Shown: piece by piece, positions 16,917 through 24,525 of the stretch
Layout of the letters: every line of letters begins with the position of its first letter
How positions within the stretch are numbered: position 1 is the stretch's first letter
NCBI RefSeq assembly: GCF_963977235.1
Contig: NZ_CAXBOD010000017.1
Span: 11,524-75,523, forward strand
DNA from: Albimonas sp963977235
GTDB lineage: Bacteria; Pseudomonadota; Alphaproteobacteria; Rhodobacterales; Rhodobacteraceae
Direction of reading: 5' to 3'
DNA: 64,000 nucleotides
The notes under the pieces: model-generated
What the model was told of the DNA's origin: nothing
Database searches by the model: none
The model's input: only the letters and a program-made list of their open reading frames with translations
Made by a program: the position numbers and the translations under genes

Positions 16917-18338
16917 TCAGAGGCCCGCGCGCGGGTCGAGGGGGGTGATCGGGCCCAGCGCCAGGGCCCGCTCGAAGGCGGCGGCGGCGCGCAGGACGGC
17001 GTGCTCTCCACGGGGCGGGCCGATGATCTGCAGGCCGATGGGCAGTCCCTCTGAGGTGAAGCCGCAGGGGACCGAGATCGCCGGCAGCCCGACCATCGAG
17101 ATCGCGAAGGTGATCGCGATCCAGTCGATGTAGCGCTCGAAGGCGTGGCCCTCGCAGGACTCGACCGTGGTCCACTCGACCGGGAAGGGCGGGACCACCG
17201 CGGTGGGGATCAGCAGCAGGTCGCGGGTCGCGAACCAGGCGGCGACGCGGGCGTGGACGGCGGCGCGGGTGCGCTCGCCCCGCGCGATGGTCTCGGGCGT
17301 CAGCGCGCGGGCGGTGTCGACCGACCAGGTGATCTCGGGCGTCAGGCGGTCGCGCGCGCGGTCCACCAGCGGGCCCATGCCGACCACGTGGCCGAAGCCG
17401 CGGACCTCGTAGAACGCGTCGACGATGCCGGCGAAGTCCGGGTGATCCTCGGCGACCTGCGCGCCCATGCCCTCGAACACCGCGCCGGCCGCGCGCACGG
17501 AGGCCGCGATCTCGGAGTGGCAGCGGGTGATGCCGAGGTCGACCGAGAGGCCCGCGCGCAAGGGGGGCAGGTCCCGCTCCAGCCCCTCGCGGAACAGGTC
17601 CGGCGGGGGCGGGAAGGACAGCGGGTCGGCGGGCGCGTGCCCGACCATCGCGTCCAGCATCAGCGCCACGTCGCCCACCGTGCGCGCCATCGGACCGGCG
17701 ACGGAAAGGGTGTTGAACGGGCTCGACCCCGGTCCGCGCGGGACAAGGCCGGGACTGGGGCGCAGCCCGACCACCCCGCAGAATCCCGCCGGCGCCCGGA
17801 TCGAGGCGCCCAGATCCGAGCCCGTCGCCAGCCACGCCATCCCCGTCGCCAGCGCCGCCGCCGAGCCGCCCGAGGACCCGGCCGTCGAGCGCGCGGTGTT
17901 CCAGGGATTGCGGGTGTACCCGAACAGCTCCGAGCAGGTGGTCGCGTTGAACCCGAACTCCGGCGAGGTCGCCTTGGCCACCGCCAGCGCGCCGTTCCCC
18001 TCCAGCCGCGCCACGTCATGGCTGGAGGCGGCGGCGACGTTGTCCGCAAACAGGCCCGAGCCGCCCATGGTGGTGCGCTGGCCCGCGACGTTGGAGAGGT
18101 CCTTGACCACGATCGGCAGCCCGCCGAGCCAGGCGCGCGAGGCGGCGGGGGCCTCGGGCAGGGCGGCGGCCTTCTCGCGGGCGGCCTCGAAGAAGCGGAT
18201 CGGCAGGGCGTTGACCGCGCCGTCCACGGCCTCGGTCCGCCGCTCGGCCGCGTCGATCAGCTCGAGGGGCGTGATTTCCCGCCGGGAAAGGAGGGAGACG
18301 GCATCGCTGGCGGTCAGGCGGATCAGGTCGTCGGACAT
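16917..18338 (-). CDS. amidase-signature family hydrolase
   Basis: A 473-residue amidase-signature enzyme with the full Ser-cisSer-Lys triad: K79 (LPIVVKDLSN), S155 (AGSSGGSAAALATG) and nucleophile S179 (GSDLGASIR). Such enzymes hydrolyse linear amides or ureides; AtzE and allophanate hydrolases are members. It faces the AtzD-family operon (211 bp apart, convergent), so a role in hydrolysing the opened-ring product is attractive but rests on position only. Alternatively it is the distal gene of the minus-strand operon, 325 bp after the BisC-type gene. The ATG at 18338 begins MSDDLIRLTA, a normal family N-terminus. Confidence 0.9.
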   Translation of the reverse strand: MSDDLIRLTASDAVSLLSRREITPLELIDAAERRTEAVDGAVNALPIRFFEAAREKAAALPEAPAASRAWLGGLPIVVKDLSNVAGQRTTMGGSGLFADNVAAASSHDVARLEGNGALAVAKATSPEFGFNATTCSELFGYTRNPWNTARSTAGSSGGSAAALATGMAWLATGSDLGASIRAPAGFCGVVGLRPSPGLVPRGPGSSPFNTLSVAGPMARTVGDVALMLDAMVGHAPADPLSFPPPPDLFREGLERDLPPLRAGLSVDLGITRCHSEIAASVRAAGAVFEGMGAQVAEDHPDFAGIVDAFYEVRGFGHVVGMGPLVDRARDRLTPEITWSVDTARALTPETIARGERTRAAVHARVAAWFATRDLLLIPTAVVPPFPVEWTTVESCEGHAFERYIDWIAITFAISMVGLPAISVPCGFTSEGLPIGLQIIGPPRGEHAVLRAAAAFERALALGPITPLDPRAGL

Positions 18339-18389
18339 GGGCGGGATTCCGGAACGAGGGAGAGGCGCGCGGACGCCGGGATGGGCGGC

Positions 18390-18410
18390 GCCCCGGGCTC
18401 GGCTCGGGGC
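18390..18410. repeat. dispersed GCCCCGGG palindrome, copy 4 (imperfect)
   Basis: Left arm GCCCCGGG, right arm CTCGGGGC (one mismatch), spacer CTCGG. Confidence 0.7.
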
Positions 18411-18621
18411 CTGCGCCGGGCCGGCGAACCGGCGCCGGGCCGGGACGGGGGCGCCGCGTCTGGCGTGGCGCCGGCGCCGCGGTTCCGCCCGCGGCGCGTG
18501 GCGGGCGCAGGCGCCTGGGACAAGGGGCGCCGGTTGCGGGCGCGGCGAGAGCGGACGCGAGCGGGCGCAGGGCGGCGGATCGGGGGCGGCTCGCCGGCCG
18601 GCGAACCGCCTGGGGGCCGAG

Positions 18622-18642
18622 GCCTCGGGTCAGGCCCGGGGC
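18622..18642. repeat. dispersed GCCCCGGG palindrome, copy 5 (imperfect)
   Basis: Left arm GCCTCGGG (one mismatch), right arm CCCGGGGC, spacer TCAGG. It lies 21 bp beyond the stop of the BisC-type gene and may serve as its transcript end. Confidence 0.7.
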
Positions 18643-18663
18643 CGGTCGCGACGCAGGCCGCGC

Positions 18664-20973
18664 TCAGCGCTCGCGGGCGATGAAGACGGGCGGGTCGAAG
18701 ACCTCGACGCGGGGCACGGGGCCTTCGAATGGCTCGACCTGGACCAGACAGGACTGGGCCGAGCAGCCCTGGCCGAGGCGCGAGGTGCCCTCGTCGCGGG
18801 TCAGCACGTTGGGGTTGCCGTGCCGCTCCAGCCCGTCGGGGCCCGGGTCGAACATCGCGCCGGTGGGCAGCCGCACCACGCCGGCCATGATCTCGTCGGA
18901 GACGCGCAAGCCCGCCAGGCACGCCCCGCGGGCGTTGAACACGCGGACCACCGAACCGTCCTCCAGCCCCCGCGCCGCGGCGTCGGCGGGGCTCATCAGC
19001 AGCTCCGCCCGGTCGTGGATCTTGGCCTTGCGGCTGACCGAGGAGCCGTCGAGCTGGCTGTGCAGCTTGTCCGCCGGCTGGTTCGACAGCAGGTGCAGCG
19101 GATAGTCGCCCGCCGCGCCCAGCCACTCCTTCGGCTCGATCCACACCGGGTGGCCGGGGCAGTCGTCGTAGCCGAAGCCGGCGATGGTTTCGGAGAACAG
19201 CTCGATCTTCCCCGAGGGGGTGCCCAGCTTGTTGGCCCGCGGGTTGTGGCGGTAGTCGGCGTAGAGGTCGAAGACGTCCGCCGGCTCGGGCACCTTGAAA
19301 TAGCCGTGCTCGCGGAAGGTGTCCCAGTCGGGCGTGTTCACGCCCCGCGCGGCCAGCGCCGCCGCGGTCTGGCCCCACAGCTTCCGCAGCCAGCCGTCGA
19401 CGTCGAGGTTCTGGTGGAACGCCTCGCCGCCGCCGAGCCGGTCGGCAAGCTCGGAGTAGATGGCGAAGTCGTCGCGGGCCTCGCCCACGGTGACCGCCTT
19501 GGCGACCGACAGGATCCAGGGATCGCGGGAGGATCCGGCGTAGTCGTCCCGCTCGAGCGGAGTGGTGGCGGGCAGCACGATGTCGGCGTGGCGCGCGGTG
19601 CCGGTCCACCAGGGCTCATGCACGATCACCGTCTCGGGGCGCTGGAAGGCCTGGCGCAGGCGGTTGAGGTCCTGGTGGTGGTGGAACGGGTTGCCGCCCG
19701 CCCAGTAGACGAGGCGGATGTCGGGGAAGGTCATCTCCTGCCCGTCGTACTCGAAGCTCCCGCCGGGTGTCAGCAGACAGTCGGCGACGCGGGCCACGGG
19801 GATCCCGAGGCTGTCGTCGCGCCGCGGCACCGGCATCCCGAACAGCGGCGTGGCGACCTTGGGCTGCCCGAAGCCGCCGGTGGAGCCGTAGCCGAAGAAC
19901 ACGCCGCCCCCCGGCAGGCCGACCTGACCCAGAACGCAGGCCAGCGCCACCAGCGCCCAGAACGGCTGCTCGCCATGGTCCTGACGCTGCAGGGACCAGG
20001 TGGCGGTCAGCATCACCCGCTTGCCGATCAGATCCTCGCCCATCGCCTGGATCTCGGCGGCGGGGATGCCGGTCTTCTCCGAAGCCCAGGCGGGGGTCTT
20101 CGCCTCGCCGTCGACCTCGCCGCGCACGTAGCCCAGCACCCGGTCGGCGCCGACGGTGTACTTGTCGAGGAACGCCCGGTCCTCGGCGCCCTTGTCCTGC
20201 ACAACCCAGATCAGCGCCAAGATCAGCGCGCAGTCGGAGTTGGGGCGCACCGGCAGCCAGTCCGCCTCGATCGGCGCCACGTCCGAGCGCAGCGGCGAGA
20301 CGTTGATCACCTTCGTCTTCGCCTGGCCGAGGATGCGCACCACGTTCTCGAACCCGTGCGCGCCAAAGCCGCCCGACTGCACCTTCCAGTTCTTGCGGCA
20401 CAGCCCCCCGAAGGTCACCAGCCGGTCGCAGTTGGCCGCGATCGAGCGCCAGTCCGTCGCCGCGCCCCAGATCGCCTCGTTCGAGCCCAGCACATGGGGC
20501 AGCAGCGTCATGCCCGCCCCGTAGGAGTAGTTGGTCACCTGCGTCGTGCAGCCTCCGATCGACCACATGAAGCGGCGCGTGAGGTTCTGCGCGTTGTGCA
20601 GCCGCCCCCCCGAGGCCCAGCCGTAGGAGCCGCCGAACAGCGCCTGGTTCCCGTAGCTCGAGCGCACGCGCTCGAGCTCTGCGGCGACCATGTCCAGGGC
20701 CTCGTCCCAGGGGACCTCGTGGAACACGTCCTCGCCCCGCAGGCCTTCGCCGACCAGGCGGCCGCCGCTCTCCCTGCGCTTCAGCCAGCCGCGGCGGACC
20801 GAGGGGCGCATCACGCGGGAGCCGGCGTGGACCATCTCCGGCCAGGCGTGGATCGACTCGTCGGGGTGGGGGTCATGCTCGAACGGGGTCACCGAGACGA
20901 GCTTTCCGTCCTCCACATGCGCGGTGAAGGCGCCGGTGTGGAAGGCGGAACGGAAGCTCTGGCGGACGGTCAT
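18664..20973 (-). CDS. cytoplasmic molybdopterin S-/N-oxide reductase, BisC/DMSO reductase family
   Basis: A 769-residue molybdenum bis-MGD oxidoreductase close in length to biotin sulfoxide reductase. The residue coordinating Mo is expected in GGSYGWASGGRLHNAQ, and other family landmarks are GGCTTQVTNYSYGAG, GGNPFHHHQDLNRLR and the C-terminal GCSAQSCLVQVE. There is no twin-arginine signal and no N-terminal Fe-S cysteine motif, which places it with the cytoplasmic BisC group and not with periplasmic TorA/DorA. It would reduce a sulfoxide or N-oxide. Its start overlaps the LysR stop (ATGA), making it the last gene of the 11-gene operon, so an N-oxide or S-oxide intermediate of that pathway is a possible substrate. 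Confidence 0.9.
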   Translation of the reverse strand: MTVRQSFRSAFHTGAFTAHVEDGKLVSVTPFEHDPHPDESIHAWPEMVHAGSRVMRPSVRRGWLKRRESGGRLVGEGLRGEDVFHEVPWDEALDMVAAELERVRSSYGNQALFGGSYGWASGGRLHNAQNLTRRFMWSIGGCTTQVTNYSYGAGMTLLPHVLGSNEAIWGAATDWRSIAANCDRLVTFGGLCRKNWKVQSGGFGAHGFENVVRILGQAKTKVINVSPLRSDVAPIEADWLPVRPNSDCALILALIWVVQDKGAEDRAFLDKYTVGADRVLGYVRGEVDGEAKTPAWASEKTGIPAAEIQAMGEDLIGKRVMLTATWSLQRQDHGEQPFWALVALACVLGQVGLPGGGVFFGYGSTGGFGQPKVATPLFGMPVPRRDDSLGIPVARVADCLLTPGGSFEYDGQEMTFPDIRLVYWAGGNPFHHHQDLNRLRQAFQRPETVIVHEPWWTGTARHADIVLPATTPLERDDYAGSSRDPWILSVAKAVTVGEARDDFAIYSELADRLGGGEAFHQNLDVDGWLRKLWGQTAAALAARGVNTPDWDTFREHGYFKVPEPADVFDLYADYRHNPRANKLGTPSGKIELFSETIAGFGYDDCPGHPVWIEPKEWLGAAGDYPLHLLSNQPADKLHSQLDGSSVSRKAKIHDRAELLMSPADAAARGLEDGSVVRVFNARGACLAGLRVSDEIMAGVVRLPTGAMFDPGPDGLERHGNPNVLTRDEGTSRLGQGCSAQSCLVQVEPFEGPVPRVEVFDPPVFIARER

Positions 20974-21971
20974 TGTTCGGCTCCATCGGGAAGGGCGGGG
21001 GGCGCGCCGGGGTGAGGACGGTCGTGGCGCGAGATGGACTCGCCGGCCTCGGCCAGCAGCCACTCGCGCACGGTGCGGATGCCGGGCTTGTCGCCCAGCT
21101 CCGGCGAGGACAGCACGTGGTAGCCCTCGTCCACCCGGATCGCGGTGGGGTGGGCGCGGGCGAGGCGGCCGGAGCGGATCTCCCGCTCGACCAGGAAATG
21201 CGAGGCCAGGCACAGGCCCTGGCCATGGGCCACCGCCTCGAGCATCAGGGCGGCGTCGTTGTAGAGCTGGCGCGGCCCGAGCCCGTCGGTCGGCAGGCCC
21301 GCGCTTTCCAGCCAGTAGGTCATCGGGATGAACTGGCGCACATGCAGGAAGGGCAGCGCCGCGAGCCGCTCGCGCGGGATCGCCTCGCGCCCCTCCAGAA
21401 GCTCCGGCGCGCAGACCAGATAGTGAGGTTCCGAGCCCAGCTGCTCGGCCCGCATGCCGGGGAAGTCGTGGCCCCAGCGGATCGCGACGTCGACGTCCTG
21501 GCGGGCGAAATCCACCGGCTCGTCGGAGGCGAGCAGGGTGATCTTCACCCGCTCCTCCCGCTCCATGAAGGCGCGCAGCCGCGGGGTCAGCCAGCGCATG
21601 GCGATGGCGGGCGTGGCCGAGATCGTCACCACCGCCGGCTTGTCGGGGTCCGAGACCTGGGCGCAGGCGGAGGTGAGAATAAACAGCGCCTCGCGCACCT
21701 GGCCGGCCAGCTCCGCGCCCTCGCGGGTCAGCTCCACGCGCCGGGTCAGGCGGCGGAACAGGCGGATTTCGAGGAACTCCTCCAGGTGGCGGATCTGCTG
21801 GGAGACGGCCGAGGGGGTCACGCACAGCTCCTCGGCCGCCAGCCGGAAGCTGGCGTGGCGGGCCGCGGCCTCGAACACCCGGAACAGGTTGAGCGGCGGC
21901 AGGCGGGCGCTCGGCGCGCCCCGCCCGGGGCCGCCGTCCTCGCCGGAGGGGTCGCCGGTCAGGACCGCCAC
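20970..21971 (-). CDS. LysR family regulator (GcvA-like) inside the LLM/HyuAB operon
   Basis: A 333-residue LysR protein: helix-turn-helix at ~25-85 (LPPLNLFRVFEAAARHASFR, then PSAVSQQIRHLEEFLEIRLF) and an effector domain to the C-terminus. The LPPLN-LR-FEAAARH pattern is that of the GcvA/AmpR branch. The GTG at 21971 is chosen: it overlaps the end of the luciferase-like gene by 13 bp, while longer frames run deep into that gene. The stop overlaps the BisC-type start. A regulator embedded in the operon, instead of divergent to it, suggests autoregulation with the pathway. Confidence 0.85.
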   Translation of the reverse strand: MAVLTGDPSGEDGGPGRGAPSARLPPLNLFRVFEAAARHASFRLAAEELCVTPSAVSQQIRHLEEFLEIRLFRRLTRRVELTREGAELAGQVREALFILTSACAQVSDPDKPAVVTISATPAIAMRWLTPRLRAFMEREERVKITLLASDEPVDFARQDVDVAIRWGHDFPGMRAEQLGSEPHYLVCAPELLEGREAIPRERLAALPFLHVRQFIPMTYWLESAGLPTDGLGPRQLYNDAALMLEAVAHGQGLCLASHFLVEREIRSGRLARAHPTAIRVDEGYHVLSSPELGDKPGIRTVREWLLAEAGESISRHDRPHPGAPPALPDGAEQ

Positions 21972-23080
21972 GGGGCGAGCGCGGGCGCGGGGCCCGCGGC
22001 GCGGACGGAGGGAGCAGGGGCGTCCTCGCCGGCGTCGACCAGGGGCGCGAGCTGGGGCAGCACCTCGGTCCCGAAGCGCTCCAGCGAGGCGAGCGTCTCC
22101 TGCCGGCCGATCCCGGCCAGGCCCATCATGCAGCACAGGTGGCTCGGGCGGAGGGCGGCGAGCTCGGTCGCCAGCATCTCGGCGCAATGGTCGGCGGGGC
22201 CGATCACGGCTTTCTCCAGGAAGTCGTCCAGCGGCGGTTCGTCGTTCAGAGGCATGAGACGCACGAACGCCCCGTCCTTGTCCAGAGCCGCGCCCCCCAG
22301 CGTGACATAGGCGCGCGCGAAGTCGCGCACGCAGGCGGCCGCGAGCTCCGCCTGCGCCCGGTCCTCGGTCACGTAGACGAAGCGCTGCACCGCCAGCGGC
22401 ATCTCCGCGGGATCGCCCCCGCCCTCGACCCACAGCGCCTCGAGCCCCGCGCGGGCGGCGCGCGCGGTCTCGAGCCCCCGGTGCCCGAAGCCGATGAAGG
22501 GGGTGTGCCCGCCGCGCGCGGCCCGGCGCACGATCTCGGGCTCGCGCGAGGCGACGAAGATCTCCGGCGGGGCGACGCCGAAGGGGCGCATGGAAAGCTC
22601 GGTCGGCTTGACCGCGTAATGCGCGCCGGAGTGTTCGACCCGCCCCGTCGTCAGCCCCTGTTCGAGGATGTCCCAGATCTCGCGCATTCGCGCGTGCTTG
22701 CTGGCGGGGTCGAGGCCGAAGCGGTCGAACTCATAGGGCTGGTAGCCCGCCCCCAGCCCCAGAACCAGCCGGCCGGAGGTCAGAAGCTCGGCCAGCGCCA
22801 CCTCCTGCACCAGGCGCAGCGGGTCGTGGAAGGGCAGGGCCAGCACCGCGGGCCCCAGCCGGATGCGGGCGGTCTGCCCGGCGAGATGGGCGACCATCAG
22901 CAGCGCGTTGGGGCAGATCGAGTGATTGGTGAAGTGGTGCTCGGCGAACCAGGCGATGTCGAAGCCGAAGTCCTCGGCCATCTTGACCGTGTCCACGGTC
23001 GTGCGCAGCACCGCCACGGGGGCCGAGTTGCGGTCCCGCAGCCCCATCAGGTTGAACAGCCCCAGCTTCGCGCGTCGCAT
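21959..23080 (-). CDS. luciferase-like (LLM class) flavin-dependent monooxygenase 1
   Basis: A 373-residue TIM-barrel monooxygenase of the bacterial luciferase superfamily. Typical segments are GLFNLMGLRDRN at the N-terminus, DIAWFAEHHFTNHS at ~40, the barrel segment IRLGPAVLALPFHDPLRLVQ, and LGLGAGYQPYEFDRFG. It would use FMNH2 (or F420-independent reduced flavin) and O2 to oxidise an organic substrate. It is clearly a paralogue of the LLM gene at the other end of the operon (33652-34755), sharing the AEHHFTN and GYQPYEFDRF blocks. A Pro/Ala-rich C-terminal tail of ~25 residues is probably disordered. No dedicated flavin reductase gene is seen nearby. Confidence 0.9.
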   Translation of the reverse strand: MRRAKLGLFNLMGLRDRNSAPVAVLRTTVDTVKMAEDFGFDIAWFAEHHFTNHSICPNALLMVAHLAGQTARIRLGPAVLALPFHDPLRLVQEVALAELLTSGRLVLGLGAGYQPYEFDRFGLDPASKHARMREIWDILEQGLTTGRVEHSGAHYAVKPTELSMRPFGVAPPEIFVASREPEIVRRAARGGHTPFIGFGHRGLETARAARAGLEALWVEGGGDPAEMPLAVQRFVYVTEDRAQAELAAACVRDFARAYVTLGGAALDKDGAFVRLMPLNDEPPLDDFLEKAVIGPADHCAEMLATELAALRPSHLCCMMGLAGIGRQETLASLERFGTEVLPQLAPLVDAGEDAPAPSVRAAGPAPALAPWRS

Positions 23081-23104
23081 CCGCGGCCCTCCCGGCGCCG
23101 GGGG

Positions 23105-24508
23105 TCAGGCCGCGGGGGCCAGCCCCTCGGCCGTCAGCTCATCCAGCAATCCGTCGAGGGTCTTGCGGAACAGGCCCGCCATCTCCTCGATCTGGGGGCG
23201 GTCGATGATCAGGGGGGGCGTGAAGCAGATCCGGTCGCCCGAGGCGCGCACCAGCAGGCCGCCCTCCATCGCCAGCTCCTGCGCGCGGGTCCCCACCTTC
23301 GCCTCCGGGGCGAATTGCGTGCGGCGCGTCCGGTCGGCCATCAGCTCGACCCCCGCGATCAGCCCCACGCCGCGCACGTCGCCGACCAGCGGGTGATCGC
23401 TCAGGCCCGCGAGCGCGCCAAGGAAGTCGGGCGAGACCTCGGCGGCGTGCTCGAACACCCGGTCCTCGGCGTAGATCTCCAGCGTGCGTTTGGCCACCGC
23501 GCAGGCCACCGGGTGGGCCGCGAAGGTGAAGCCCATCGAGAAGTTGCCAAGCCGCGCCGACTGCTCCAGCAGCGCCTGGTGGATCTCCTCGGAGATCAGC
23601 AGCGCCGAGATCGGCTGGTAGCTCGCCGACAGCGCCTTGCCGCAGCTGACCATGTCGGGCCGGATCGCGTAGGTGTCGCTGCCCCACGGGTTCCCCGTGC
23701 GTCCGAAGCCGCAGATCACCTCGTCGGCGATGAACATCACGTCGTACTTGCGCAGAACCCCTTGGATCTTCTCGAAATACGTCCGCGGCGGGGTCAGCGC
23801 GCCGCCGCCGCCCTGCACGGGTTCGGCGAAGAAGGCGGCCACCGTCTCGGGCCCCTCGGCGAGGATCAGGTCCTCGAGATCCTGGGCCATGCGGGTCGCG
23901 AACTCCTCCTCGCTCTCGCCCTCCTCGTGGAAGCGATACCAGTGGGGGAAGGAGGTGTGCAGGAACCGGTCAGAGATCGGCAGGTCGAACTCGCGATGCA
24001 TCCCCGGCATCCCGGTCAGCGAGGCCGCGGCGATGGTGCAGCCGTGGTAGCCCATCTGCCGGCCGATGATCTTCTTCTTCTCCGGCCGGCCGCGCAGGTT
24101 GTTCACGTACCACACCAGCTTGATCGCGGTGTCGTTGCACTCCGACCCCGAGCAGTGGAACAGCACCTTCGAGAGCGGATTGCCCGGCCGCCCCTCGGGC
24201 GCCATGGCGAGCAGCATCTCGGCGAGATCCACCGCGGCCAGATGCCCGCGCGAATGGAAGGTGTGGTAGTAGGGCAGCGCCTGCATCTGGGCGTAGGCCG
24301 CCTCGGCCAGACGCGTCTCGGAGAAGCCGAGCGAGGCCGACCACATGCCGGCCATCCCCTCCAGATAGCGCCTGCCGTCCTCGTCGAAGACATAGACGCC
24401 CTCGCCCCCGGTCATCAGCGTGGCGCCGGTCTCGCGCAGGCCGGCGATCTCGGTCTGCTGGTGGACGATGGCCGCGAGGTCGCGGGCGCGGTTCGAGTTG
24501 GGCAGCAT
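23105..24508 (-). CDS. class III (omega-amino acid:pyruvate type) aminotransferase
   Basis: A 467-residue PLP aminotransferase. Visible features: LEGMAGMWSASLGF near residue 50, the cofactor loop SGSECNDTAIKLVWYVN, GYHGCTIAAASLTG, the PLP-Asp region FIADEVICGFGRTG, and Schiff-base Lys291 (SCGKALSASYQPISA). It belongs to the omega-transaminases that act on terminal amines such as beta-alanine, 6-aminohexanoate or taurine. In this operon, behind a HyuAB-type amidase, it could remove the amino group released by lactam or ureide opening, as the aminotransferase does in caprolactam pathways; this is inference. It starts 17 bp after the transporter ATPase gene. Confidence 0.92.
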   Translation of the reverse strand: MLPNSNRARDLAAIVHQQTEIAGLRETGATLMTGGEGVYVFDEDGRRYLEGMAGMWSASLGFSETRLAEAAYAQMQALPYYHTFHSRGHLAAVDLAEMLLAMAPEGRPGNPLSKVLFHCSGSECNDTAIKLVWYVNNLRGRPEKKKIIGRQMGYHGCTIAAASLTGMPGMHREFDLPISDRFLHTSFPHWYRFHEEGESEEEFATRMAQDLEDLILAEGPETVAAFFAEPVQGGGGALTPPRTYFEKIQGVLRKYDVMFIADEVICGFGRTGNPWGSDTYAIRPDMVSCGKALSASYQPISALLISEEIHQALLEQSARLGNFSMGFTFAAHPVACAVAKRTLEIYAEDRVFEHAAEVSPDFLGALAGLSDHPLVGDVRGVGLIAGVELMADRTRRTQFAPEAKVGTRAQELAMEGGLLVRASGDRICFTPPLIIDRPQIEEMAGLFRKTLDGLLDELTAEGLAPAA

Positions 24509-24525
24509 GGGGGCCTCCGGCGGCG

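Larger units (their letters stand above)
18339..18663. other. intergenic region with two diverged palindromes
   Basis: 325 bp between the BisC-type gene and the amidase gene, both on the minus strand. It contains two imperfect copies of the GCCCCGGG palindrome (18390-18410 and 18622-18642, one arm mismatch each). No open frame looks protein-like, and the rest is GC-rich without recognisable promoter. Confidence 0.6.

Noticed and set aside
17467..21015. An open frame of nearly 1200 codons on the plus strand.
   Set aside because: It covers the amidase and BisC-type genes in antisense and shows no protein-like composition or start context.
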